Part shown: one piece after another, positions 38,907-47,068 of the stretch
Layout of the letters: each line of letters begins with the position of its first letter
Numbering within the stretch: position 1 is the stretch's first letter
Origin: DAIPKP01 sp964539095
Lineage (GTDB): Bacteria; Synergistota; Synergistia; Synergistales; Aminiphilaceae
DNA length: 64,000 nucleotides
NCBI GenBank assembly: GCA_964539095.1
Contig: CAZIFL010000006.1
Location: 1 to 64,000, forward strand
Reading direction: 5' to 3'
Notes under the pieces: model-generated
The model's input: only the letters and a program-made list of their open reading frames with translations
Database searches by the model: none
What the model was told of the DNA's origin: nothing
Made by a program: the position numbers and the translations under genes

Positions 38907-40700
38907 CTACAGCCCCAGCTCCTGCAGCCTCTCCTGGGTGGGAATTCCCTTGTCGCTCCATCCCCGAAGCTCGTAATACTCCGGAAGCATCTCGGGGAGC
39001 CGGCTTACCATTCCCTTGGAGGGGCCGTCGGGAATGGGGGTCTTCAAGAGCCGTTCCGGGAGCGTGTCCTCTTCGGGGCCGATTCCCTCCCGAAGGTTGA
39101 AGAGCCGCTCCAGATTCCAGATGCGTTCCCCAGCCTTGAGAATCTTGCCTCCGTCATAGTCGAACCCCGTGGCGGCCTTGAGGAAGGCGGCGTAATCATC
39201 TGCCCCCAGAGCGAAGGAGGTGAAGAGGCACATGCCGGAAGAGTCGATGGCGGCGGTGAGATCCTGGAAGATCTTTACCCAGAGGGGCCTCCCCTCAATG
39301 GCTGCGGGGTCCAGTTTCTCCGGAAGGCCGAGAACCTCCGGGGAGATGGTGTAGCCCCGAACGTGGCAGCCTCCCCGGTTGGAGGTGGCGTAGTTGAGCC
39401 CGATCCCCTGGATGGCTCGGCCGTCGTAGGCGGGCATCTCCTGCTTCTTCACGGACATGGAGACCTCCGGGTGTCCGTAGCTCTCGCAGAGGCGGTACGA
39501 TCCCTGGGCGAGCTTTTTCCCGAATCCTTCCAGAAGCCCCATCTTTTTTGTCCAGTAGGTGATGGCCTCGCCGTTGCCGAAACGCAGCTCCGGACCGCCC
39601 TGAAGCTCTTCCTTGGGGATGTACCCCTTTTCGTAGAGTTCCATGGCTGCCGCAAGGGTTACCCCTGCGCTGATGGTATCCAGACCGTACTCGTTGCAGA
39701 GATAGTTCGCCTCGATGATAGGCTCCAGAGGCTCTACGCCGCAACAGACCCCGAAGGCGAAGATGGTCTCATACTCCGGCCCCTCACCGTGACGTTCCCC
39801 CACCTTGGTAACCCGGCCGCAACCGATGGGGCATCCGAAACAGGAATACTTTTTGGTGAGGAAGTCTTGAGCCAGAGTCTCTCCGGACTGAAGATCCGCA
39901 TTGGCCATGTGGGCGCTCTCCCAGTTCTTATAGGGATACCCCCCGAGCTGATTCAGGATATTGACCAGCACCGCCGTACCGTAGGTGGGAAGCCCCTGGC
40001 TGGTGACGGGGTTGGCCTTGATCTTCTCCATGGAGCTTCCAAGAAGAGATTTCATCTCTTCGGGGTTCGCCGAAGCGGGGCGGGTGCTTCCCTTTACCAC
40101 CAGGGCCTTGATGTTTTTCGAGCCCATCACGGCTCCCACGCCGCTTCTTCCGGCGGCTCGGTTCTTGTCGTTCATAATAGCTGCGAGGTGAGAGAGCCTC
40201 TCTCCCGCGGGGCCTATGCAGGCCACTTTGGCCTGGGGATCTCCCACTTCCTTAAGAAGAGCATCGGTGGTTTCGTGGCTGTTCATCCCCCAGAGAGAGG
40301 AGGCGTCCCGAATTTCCACGGCGTCGTCCTTAATCCAAATGTACGAAGGCTTTTCCGCTTTTCCCTCAAGGATGACCATGAACCATCCCGCCTTGGCGAG
40401 TTCTGCCCCCCAGAAGCCGCCGGAGTTGCTGCTGGCGATGGTGCCTGTGAGAGGGCTTTTAGTGATGACCATGTAGCGCCCCGCTGCAGGAGCTGCCTGT
40501 CCCGTGAGAGGGCCGTTCACGAAGAGGAGCTTGTTCTCCGGGGAGAGGGGATCTGTCCCTTGAGGAAGCTCCTCGTAGAGGATCTTTGTACCGTAGCCCC
40601 GTCCTCCGATAAAGTCCTCCGCCGTCTTCTCGCAGACCTGTTCTCTGGAAATCTCTCCGGTGGTAAGATTGATGCGCAAAACCGATCCCAATGTGTTCAT
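38907..40700 (-). CDS. aor: aldehyde:ferredoxin oxidoreductase (tungsten/molybdopterin)
   Basis: 597 residues from ATG 40700, with AAAGGAGGGG nine bases upstream. Opening VLRINLTTGEISREQV and FIGGRGYGTKILYEEL are the AOR N-terminal domain. Cluster ligands are CFGCPIGC and a late Cys in DSSGMCLFTSF. Pterin-site stretches include AGRSGVGAVMGSKNIKAL and NEYGLDTISAG. The enzyme oxidises aldehydes to acids with ferredoxin as acceptor, a standard route for disposing of amino-acid-derived aldehydes in anaerobes. It is transcribed with moaD and preceded by a structured leader with a terminator. Confidence 0.95.
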   Translation of the reverse strand: MNTLGSVLRINLTTGEISREQVCEKTAEDFIGGRGYGTKILYEELPQGTDPLSPENKLLFVNGPLTGQAAPAAGRYMVITKSPLTGTIASSNSGGFWGAELAKAGWFMVILEGKAEKPSYIWIKDDAVEIRDASSLWGMNSHETTDALLKEVGDPQAKVACIGPAGERLSHLAAIMNDKNRAAGRSGVGAVMGSKNIKALVVKGSTRPASANPEEMKSLLGSSMEKIKANPVTSQGLPTYGTAVLVNILNQLGGYPYKNWESAHMANADLQSGETLAQDFLTKKYSCFGCPIGCGRVTKVGERHGEGPEYETIFAFGVCCGVEPLEPIIEANYLCNEYGLDTISAGVTLAAAMELYEKGYIPKEELQGGPELRFGNGEAITYWTKKMGLLEGFGKKLAQGSYRLCESYGHPEVSMSVKKQEMPAYDGRAIQGIGLNYATSNRGGCHVRGYTISPEVLGLPEKLDPAAIEGRPLWVKIFQDLTAAIDSSGMCLFTSFALGADDYAAFLKAATGFDYDGGKILKAGERIWNLERLFNLREGIGPEEDTLPERLLKTPIPDGPSKGMVSRLPEMLPEYYELRGWSDKGIPTQERLQELGL

Positions 40701-40763
40701 GCTCTGTACCCCTCCTTTTGATATAAAAAGTGTTTCGTGGTGTTGGGAATGCAAGCGAAGCAA

Positions 40764-40814
40764 GAACAAAACAAAGAAGGACGACCCCCCTCTCGGGGTT
40801 TTCGTCCTTCTTTG
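40764..40814 (-). terminator. intrinsic terminator inside the aor leader (attenuator)
   Basis: CAAAGAAGGACGA (40772-40784) pairs with TCGTCCTTCTTTG (40802-40814), with an inner ACCCC/GGGG pair; on the minus strand it is followed by TTTTGTTCTTG. It lies about 64 bases before the aor start codon, within the presumed transcript, so it probably controls read-through. Confidence 0.7.
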
Positions 40815-41284
40815 CAAACACGGCGGGCGAAGGAATCACTTCCCTCACCTAACGCCTCTTTCCCCTCAGAGAGCGAAAAGAGGTCGAAGGTCTTTTTATT
40901 AAGATATGTTGTGTGGTGTTTTTTATGGTGTGAGAGGGGGAGAGATGTATTTTTGGAATTTTCCGACGGTATGACGCGGTTACTCCTCCTCTTGAGGTTA
41001 TTCTAGCATAAAATAAAAAAATTGAAACACCTCCGTTTTATCTCTCTTTTCGCTATGGTGGCGGCGAATCTTTCCGAAGAGGATGGGATTCTTCGAGAAA
41101 ATTGGGAGTTGCCATAAGGTACGGTTATTGCATAGAATAGACAGGTGGTTTATGAGGTGTATAAAGAAACGTGTAAACGTTCTCTACGTGTCTGCCATAT
41201 CCTCGGGAGAAGCTCTGCTTGTTCTCTTGAGCCGATGTGTAGAGACCGTGCTTTTGTAACGATCACGGAGGAGGAGATTCCATT
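40815..41284. promoter_or_regulatory. aor leader and divergent promoter region
   Basis: On the minus strand, TTTCAA (41027-41022), 16 bases, TAGAAT (41005-41000) is a candidate aor promoter, giving a leader near 300 bases. Between it and the terminator are two stems: CCTCTTT/AAAGAGG (40855-40883) and a GGGAA...TTCC helix (about 40826-40850). This is the layout of a riboswitch or other attenuator. I could not match it to the molybdenum/tungsten-cofactor or any other known aptamer. The right part should contain the promoter of the plus-strand aminotransferase; no clear boxes. Confidence 0.4.
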
Positions 41285-42472
41285 ATGGCCATAGTTTTTG
41301 CAAAACGTACCGAGCAGATGAAACGTTCTGAAATTCGGGAGATCCTGAAGCTTACCGCCCAGCCCGAGATGATTTCCTTTGCGGGGGGGCTCCCTGCAAA
41401 GGAGCTTTTTCCGGTGGAGAACATGCAGAAAGCGGCCCAGCGAGTGTTGGAAACCATGGGGCAAGAGGCCCTTCAGTATTCCACCACGGAAGGATATGTT
41501 CCTCTTCGCGAGAAGATCGCCGCACGGTCGAACAAGCTCTGGAAGACCAACGTTACCGCCAGAGATGTACAGGTGGCTACCGGCTCCCAGCAGGCTCTGG
41601 ACTTTATCGGCAAGGTTTTTCTCGACGAGGGGGATGCGGTGATCTGTGAAAGCCCCACCTATCTGGGGGCTCTCAGCGCTTTCCGTTCCTATGAGCCCCG
41701 ATTTGTCGAGGTGGATACCGATGCGGACGGCATGATCCCCGAGGCTTTGGAGCGAGTCCTCCAGCAGGAGAAAAAGGCCAAGCTTATCTACGTTATTCCG
41801 GATTTCCAGAACCCCACGGGGCAGAGCTGGTCTCTGGAGCGCCGGAAGGCTCTCATGGATCTGGCGTGCACGTATGAGATCCCTGTGGTGGAAGATAATC
41901 CCTACGGAGAGCTTCGCTTCGAAGGAGAGCACTGTCCTTCCCTTTCTACGTGGGATACCAAGGGATTGGTGATCACTCTGGGAACCTTCTCCAAGATTCT
42001 TGCGCCGGGGCTTCGGGTGGCCTGGATCATCGCCCCCGAAGAGGTGCTGGAGCGAATCATTCAGGTGAAGCAGGGGGCAGATCTTCAGACTCCCACCATC
42101 ACCCAGATGATGGTGGATGCCTATCTCGACATGTTCGACATCGACAAGCACGTGGATCTTATTATTGATCTCTACAGGGAACGGCGGAACGTCATGGCGG
42201 AAGCCTTCAAGACCTATCTTGGGGGTGCTTTTACCTTCAATGCCCCCAGTGGAGGGCTCTTCTTCTGGGGGAGCTTCACCTCCGGGATCAGCAATCGCAA
42301 GGTGCTGGAGCGGTGCATCGAAAAAAAGGTGGCCTTTGTTCCGGGAGATGCCTTCTATCCGGGAGGAGGGCACGAGGACACCCTGCGACTCAACTACTCC
42401 TGTATGGCCCCGGAGCTTATCCGGGAAGGTGTGAAGCGTATGGGAGAGGCTCTGAAAGAGTTGGAATCCTAA
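41285..42472 (+). CDS. PLP-dependent aminotransferase (2-aminoadipate/aromatic type)
   Basis: 395 residues from ATG 41285 (GGAGGAGGAG upstream). Fold-type I markers: ISFAGGLPAKELFPVENM, LQYSTTEGYVPLREKIA, VATGSQQALDFIGKVFLDEG, IPDFQNPTGQSWSLERRK, VEDNPYGELRFEG and TLGTFSKILAPGLRVAWI with the PLP Lys. Similar in class to the enzyme at 28627-29844 but clearly distinct. Terminator at 42521. Likely a broad amino-acid transaminase in fermentation. Confidence 0.93.
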   Translation: MAIVFAKRTEQMKRSEIREILKLTAQPEMISFAGGLPAKELFPVENMQKAAQRVLETMGQEALQYSTTEGYVPLREKIAARSNKLWKTNVTARDVQVATGSQQALDFIGKVFLDEGDAVICESPTYLGALSAFRSYEPRFVEVDTDADGMIPEALERVLQQEKKAKLIYVIPDFQNPTGQSWSLERRKALMDLACTYEIPVVEDNPYGELRFEGEHCPSLSTWDTKGLVITLGTFSKILAPGLRVAWIIAPEEVLERIIQVKQGADLQTPTITQMMVDAYLDMFDIDKHVDLIIDLYRERRNVMAEAFKTYLGGAFTFNAPSGGLFFWGSFTSGISNRKVLERCIEKKVAFVPGDAFYPGGGHEDTLRLNYSCMAPELIREGVKRMGEALKELES

Positions 42473-42520
42473 AAAGCTTCGGAAGAACCAGGCGTTTTTT
42501 CAAGCTTGAGACATGAAAAT

Positions 42521-42575
42521 AACCATGGTGCTCCGGAAACAGATCATTTTTCGGGGTATCATGGTTGTTCTTTAT
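42521..42575 (+). terminator. terminator after the aminotransferase gene
   Basis: A 15-base-pair stem with three G-T pairs (AACCATGGTGCTCCG, 42521-42535, against CGGGGTATCATGGTT, 42552-42566), then GTTCTTTATT. Confidence 0.65.
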
Positions 42576-42610
42576 TCAAAGGGTGTTTCCCCCGATAAAG
42601 GAGGGCTATC

Positions 42611-43264
42611 ATGAATTCTCTTGATGTTCAGAAAGAATATTGGAACCGCGTAGCCCGGAGCAAAACCTTTTCGCACCCCCTCCATATGGAGCGTTTTGTT
42701 CCGGATCTTCCCCGGAGTGCAGCCATCCTTGATTATGGCTGCGGATACGGTAGAACCTGTGAAGAGCTTTTAGAACGGGGCTATGAGAATGTTCTGGGAG
42801 TGGATGTGTCGGAGGCCATGATCCGCCGGGGAAAGGAGGGAGATCCCCGTTTACGGTTACAGACGCTTCGAGAGAAAAAGCTCCCCTTCGAAAAAGATTC
42901 TTTCGATCTCTGTCTCCTTTTTGCCCTGCTTACCTGTGTCCCCACTGATGAAGGACAGAGACACATCGTTCGGGAGTTATGGCGGGTCCTGAAAGAGGGG
43001 GGGGTTCTTTATCTCAGCGATTACCCTCTTCAGAAGGATGATCGTAACCGGAAAAGGTACGAGACATATGCGGAGGAGTTCGGAATTTACGGAGTTTTTC
43101 GTCTTGTCGACGGAGGCGTGATGCGTCATCACCATCTTTCATGGTTAGAGGAACTTTTTGGAAATTTTACTCCGATTCACCGAGAAATCCTTGAAGTGAA
43201 CACCATGAACGGAAACAAGGCATCCATTCTGCAGATGGGGGTCCGGAAAATCCGAAAAAACTGA
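42611..43264 (+). CDS. class I SAM-dependent methyltransferase
   Basis: 217 residues from ATG 42611 (AAAGGAGGG upstream). SAM-binding motif I ILDYGCGYGRTCEELLERG, acidic end of strand 2 GVDVSEAMIRRG, motif at strand 4 LPFEKDSFDLCLLFALLTCV and post-motif LWRVLKEGGVLYLSDYPL. The C-terminal region (RLVDGGVMRHHHLSWLEELF) may contact the substrate. Small-molecule methyltransferase of unknown substrate. Confidence 0.9.
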   Translation: MNSLDVQKEYWNRVARSKTFSHPLHMERFVPDLPRSAAILDYGCGYGRTCEELLERGYENVLGVDVSEAMIRRGKEGDPRLRLQTLREKKLPFEKDSFDLCLLFALLTCVPTDEGQRHIVRELWRVLKEGGVLYLSDYPLQKDDRNRKRYETYAEEFGIYGVFRLVDGGVMRHHHLSWLEELFGNFTPIHREILEVNTMNGNKASILQMGVRKIRKN

Positions 43265-43322
43265 AAGAAAAGGACCCTATAAGAACTTTCAAAGCAACGA
43301 TTTATCAGGAAAGGCGGAAAAC

Positions 43323-44051
43323 ATGCACATGGAACGGATACCCTCCGGAAAGGGAGCGGGGCGGTTCGAACATTTGCTCTATTTCCCTTCGGGAGAAAGC
43401 GAGAAAGCCTCCCTTGTACTGCTTTTCCATGAATATGTCGGCATGGATGAAGCACTCCATATCAAGGCCCGGGCTCTTGCAGAAGAAGGGTTTCTTGTGG
43501 GGATGGTGGATCTTTATGGGGTGGAGTGCCGGGATCTTTCGCCGGAAAAAGCCCGGGAACTTCTGAAGCCCCTTCGTAAGAACCGGTTGCTTCTCCGGGA
43601 GCGGGCCCTCGAAGCCAGCGAAGCTCTCGGGGCCGCCACCAGAAGAAAGCCGAAGGAGACCTTTCTTCTGGGTTTCTCACTGGGAGGTGGCGGGGTGCTC
43701 GAAATGGTGAGGTATCAACCCTGGGCGGGAGCCGTCAGCGTTTATGGGTATCTCGATAGTCCTGTCCGGGAAAGCGAAGGTTCTCGGGAAACGCCTCTCT
43801 TGGTGATCCATGGTATGAAAGACAGGGTGGTACCTCCAGAAGATCTTTTGCTTTTCCTGGAGGAATTGGAGCAGAGGGAGTGGCATGCCGAGGTGCTACT
43901 CTATTCCGGGGTGGGGCACGGTTTCTGTAATCCCTCGGGAACTGCCGATTTTTCCAGGGGAAACTTCTACCACCCCGAATACCATGCAAAGGCATGGAAA
44001 CGGATTCTGGAATTTTTCGAATCCCTGGAAGACCTTCGTAAAGGGGGATAA
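43323..44051 (+). CDS. dienelactone-hydrolase-family alpha/beta hydrolase (Ser nucleophile)
   Basis: 242 residues from ATG 43323. Fold elements: VLLFHEYVGMDEALHIKARA, the nucleophile elbow LLGFSLGGGGVLEM, acid VIHGMKDRVVPPE, and terminal His in YSGVGHGFCNP. Classic dienelactone hydrolase uses Cys (GxCxGG); here the elbow is GFSLGG, giving a Ser-His-Asp set. General esterase/hydrolase; the substrate is not predictable. Confidence 0.88.
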   Translation: MHMERIPSGKGAGRFEHLLYFPSGESEKASLVLLFHEYVGMDEALHIKARALAEEGFLVGMVDLYGVECRDLSPEKARELLKPLRKNRLLLRERALEASEALGAATRRKPKETFLLGFSLGGGGVLEMVRYQPWAGAVSVYGYLDSPVRESEGSRETPLLVIHGMKDRVVPPEDLLLFLEELEQREWHAEVLLYSGVGHGFCNPSGTADFSRGNFYHPEYHAKAWKRILEFFESLEDLRKGG

Positions 44052-44057
44052 AGGTGT

Positions 44058-45425
44058 ATGGGAATAGAATTTCTTGCCCTCGGAGGAGGGGCTTTTCTTG
44101 CTGGAGGAGTAATCGCCTGGGTTATCCAACACTACCGCTCTGCCGCCTGGGAGGGGGGGACCCCGGAGGAGTTTGAGGAGCTTCAGGAGGAGCTGCGCCG
44201 AAAAGATCTGGATCTGGCCCGGCGGGAACAGACCCTGACATTTTTAGAGGGAGAGCTTGGAGATTCCCAGAAGGATCGGGAGAAGCAGCGGCAAGAGATT
44301 CTGGAGCTTCGGGAATCTCTCGTGCGGGAACAGACGGAACGGACGAGTTCGGAGAGCCGGGTTCGAGAGCAGTTCCAGGAATTTGCCCAAATGAAGGAAC
44401 AGCTCCAGAAAGATTTTGCGGCTCTGGCAAGTGCCATCTTCGAAGAGAAAACCGCATCCTTCAACCGTATGAGCCGGGAGAGCCTGGAAAGCCTTCTGAT
44501 CCCTCTGGGAGAACGGATCGGAAATTTCCAAAACCGGGTTGAGACGGTGTACAGCTCGGATACCCAGGATCGGAGCCAGCTCCGGGAGCAGGTTCGGCAG
44601 CTCGGAGAGCTGAACCAGCATATGGCCCGAGAGGCTCGGGATCTTACCCAGGCCCTCAAGGGGCAGGCGAAGGTCATGGGCAACTGGGGAGAGATGGTGC
44701 TGGAGCGTGTGCTGGATCTGGCGGGGCTTGAAAAGGATCGTGAGTATCGCCTCCAGCCATCCTTTACGAATCATGAAGGGAAAAGGCTTCAGCCTGATGC
44801 GGTGATCTATCTCCCTGGAGGACGGCATCTCATCGTGGATTCCAAGGTCTCCCTCGTGGCCTACGAGAGCTACTGCCGGGAGGAATCCCCCGAAGCGCAG
44901 TCGGGGCATCTCAAGGAGCATCTTGCCTCTCTCAACAGGCATATGGCCTCGTTAAAAAGCAAAGGGTACGAGGCCCTGGAAGAGCTTGGAACACCGGATT
45001 TTGTCTTCATGTTCGTTCCTCTGGACCCGGCGCTACTCCTGGCGCAGCAGAAGGAGGAGAGCTTCATGCAGCGGGCCTTTGAGCAGGGGGTTTTTCCCGT
45101 CTCTCCGGGAACGCTTCTCTTTGCTCTGCGCACCGTGTCCAACCTCTGGCAGCGAGAGAAGCAGAGTCGCCACGCCCTGGAGATCGCTCGGCAGAGCGGA
45201 GAACTTTACGATAAGTTTGTGCTCTTTGTGGAGGAGCTGCAAAACTTGGGGGTGCATCTCCAAAAAGCTCAGGGCTGTTATGAGGAGTGCCGGAACCGCC
45301 TCGTTCAGGGGCGGGGGAATGTGGTGCGCCGCACGGAGATGCTCCGGGAACTCGGTGCTCGGGCCCGGAAGGAGCTTCCCCGGGATATGACGGAGCAGGC
45401 TCTGGAAGAGGATCTTCTGGAATAG
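44058..45425 (+). CDS. rmuC: RmuC-family DNA recombination protein
   Basis: 455 residues from ATG 44058, six bases after the previous stop. One N-terminal membrane helix (FLALGGGAFLAGGVIAWVI), a long coiled coil about 34-150 (FEELQEELRRKDLDLARREQ), then the RmuC core: GNWGEMVLERVLDLAGLEKD, RLQPDAVIYLPGGRHLIVDS with the nuclease-like Asp/Lys, and MFVPLDPALLLA. RmuC proteins limit DNA inversions and act in genome stability; the fold is PD-(D/E)XK-like. Confidence 0.93.
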   Translation: MGIEFLALGGGAFLAGGVIAWVIQHYRSAAWEGGTPEEFEELQEELRRKDLDLARREQTLTFLEGELGDSQKDREKQRQEILELRESLVREQTERTSSESRVREQFQEFAQMKEQLQKDFAALASAIFEEKTASFNRMSRESLESLLIPLGERIGNFQNRVETVYSSDTQDRSQLREQVRQLGELNQHMAREARDLTQALKGQAKVMGNWGEMVLERVLDLAGLEKDREYRLQPSFTNHEGKRLQPDAVIYLPGGRHLIVDSKVSLVAYESYCREESPEAQSGHLKEHLASLNRHMASLKSKGYEALEELGTPDFVFMFVPLDPALLLAQQKEESFMQRAFEQGVFPVSPGTLLFALRTVSNLWQREKQSRHALEIARQSGELYDKFVLFVEELQNLGVHLQKAQGCYEECRNRLVQGRGNVVRRTEMLRELGARARKELPRDMTEQALEEDLLE

Positions 45426-45468
45426 CTCCTGTGGCGGTTTTTAGGAAAGACGCTGAAAGGAGAGAGAG

Positions 45469-46992
45469 ATGGCCAAACGGAAAAAGCTGCGAAAGAGGGC
45501 GGAGGAAGAGGAGCAGAGCGGAAAGGAGAAGCTCTCTGAAAAAGAGAACGAAACCTTTCTGGGAATGCTGGATTCCACTGTGGTGGGGCTTCAGTACCAT
45601 CATGGCAAGGTGGCGGCTGGGGAGGTGGTCTATCTGGAGCGGGAGCCCGAGAATACCCACGATTCCCGGGCGGTGCGGGTGGATACGCAGGATTTTCACC
45701 CCCTGGGATATCTCCCCCGAAGGGATGCGGCGTGGCTGGCTCCTCTGCTGGATTGGGGATTGATTCTCGGAGATGCCCGTATCCCTGAAAATGCAGTCAT
45801 AACCGATCAGAAGGCTCCTCTTGAGATTCGGATCTTCGCATCCTCCAAGGGAACGGAGCTTCTACAGCTCCGTTCTCCCTGCACCACTCCGGAGGAGGGG
45901 GTCCGGAATCTTCTCTTCCACGCCTGGCAGATGGGGCAGAGCTGGGAGGATCCCCGGGTCATCCGGGAGGTGGGGGCGAAGCTTGGGAGCCTGGTGGATC
46001 GCTCTGCTCTCCCCGAGAGCGTTCTCTATCTCCGTCTCTTTGAAGGTCTGGAGAAGCGGGCGGAGGAGTTCGGGAAAAAACATCTGAAAGAGGCCTTTTG
46101 CCAGCTCACTCTGGAAGAGCCCTCGCGATGGGAAAACTACACCGTTTTCTGGTTTGCCTCATCGGAGGAGCCCTCAGCCTCCGATGAAGAGAGACCGCTT
46201 CTTCTGGAAGAGGCCCTCCGGGAGGGGAGTGCGGAGGTCTCGGAGATCTCTTCCGAGGGGAGCGTTCCGGAGCTTCGGGTGCGCAACCGCGGAAGCCGCC
46301 CTCTTCTTCTGCTTGAGGGGGAGCTTCTTCAGGGGGGAAAACAGCACCGGGTGCTTCGGGTTACCCTGATTGTTGCTCCCGGAGAGGAACATATCATCCC
46401 GGTATGCTGTGTGGAGCGGGGGCGCTGGCATCACGGAGGGGGCGCCTTCGAGGCCGCCTCCTTTGCCCCTCCTTCAATCCGTCGGCAAAGCAACCTTTCC
46501 GCCGATCGTGGAGAGGCTTCCCGGGCTCAGGGTAAGGTTTGGGAAGAGGTGGAAAGCCTGCTCTCTTCCAGAGAGGTGGATTCATCGACGGACTCTCTTT
46601 TGGAGGGGTATCGGAGTGAGAAAGCCTCCTTTGATGCTTTTCAGAAAAATCTGCTCCCTCCTCCAAAAGCTTTGGGGTGTCTTGTTTTTCGGGAAAAAGA
46701 GATTCTCGGCATGGATGTCCTGGACTCTCCCGAAGCCTTCAATGCTCTCTGGCTGAGGCTTGGAGAAGGATACTTTCTTGCCCTCCGAAGGGAACTCTCG
46801 GAGGAGTCTCCGGATATGCCGGATCGGAGAGATGCGGAGGAGGTGCAGCGAAAGATCGGGGAGGCGCTGGAAAAGCTCAGGAAGGATGAGGAATACCCCT
46901 TCCGCTATCTCTTCGAGGATACTCTTCTGCAGGGGCATGGAGTGCTCTATGGAAACCGCCTCCGGCATCTTGCGGTATTCCCCCGAGAATGA
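45469..46992 (+). CDS. HIRAN domain fused to an ARPP-1 (DUF6569)-like domain
   Basis: 507 residues from ATG 45469 (AAAGGAGAGAGAG upstream). After a basic, charged N-terminus, residues about 28-110 form a HIRAN domain: TVVGLQYHHGK, GEVVYLEREPENTHDSRAVR, LGYLPRRDA. HIRAN domains in other proteins bind damaged DNA or stalled-fork 3' ends. Residues about 271-321 carry RNRGSRPLLLLEGELLQGGK then QHRVLRVTLIVAPGEEHIIP, VCCVERGRWHH, the hallmark of ARPP-1 proteins, which comparative genomics links to ADP-ribose/NAD metabolism and stress. The rest is helical. The role may be in DNA-damage or nucleotide-linked stress response; it sits directly after rmuC, which supports a DNA link. Confidence 0.75.
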   Translation: MAKRKKLRKRAEEEEQSGKEKLSEKENETFLGMLDSTVVGLQYHHGKVAAGEVVYLEREPENTHDSRAVRVDTQDFHPLGYLPRRDAAWLAPLLDWGLILGDARIPENAVITDQKAPLEIRIFASSKGTELLQLRSPCTTPEEGVRNLLFHAWQMGQSWEDPRVIREVGAKLGSLVDRSALPESVLYLRLFEGLEKRAEEFGKKHLKEAFCQLTLEEPSRWENYTVFWFASSEEPSASDEERPLLLEEALREGSAEVSEISSEGSVPELRVRNRGSRPLLLLEGELLQGGKQHRVLRVTLIVAPGEEHIIPVCCVERGRWHHGGGAFEAASFAPPSIRRQSNLSADRGEASRAQGKVWEEVESLLSSREVDSSTDSLLEGYRSEKASFDAFQKNLLPPPKALGCLVFREKEILGMDVLDSPEAFNALWLRLGEGYFLALRRELSEESPDMPDRRDAEEVQRKIGEALEKLRKDEEYPFRYLFEDTLLQGHGVLYGNRLRHLAVFPRE

Positions 46993-47068
46993 GAGAATGA
47001 CGAGTGTTTTATCCGTCTTTCGTGAGTTTTTTGATGGATTCATATATTTCTTCAAGGAGGTCGGTAGT

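Noticed and set aside
38841..40721. A 626-codon open frame antisense to aor
   Set aside because: It mirrors aor codon by codon, lacks a ribosome site and shows no protein-like pattern. Long antisense frames are common in G+C-rich genes.
40700..41027. A known molybdenum/tungsten-cofactor riboswitch before aor
   Set aside because: The conserved blocks I recall for that aptamer were not found. Only a generic structured leader with terminator is claimed.
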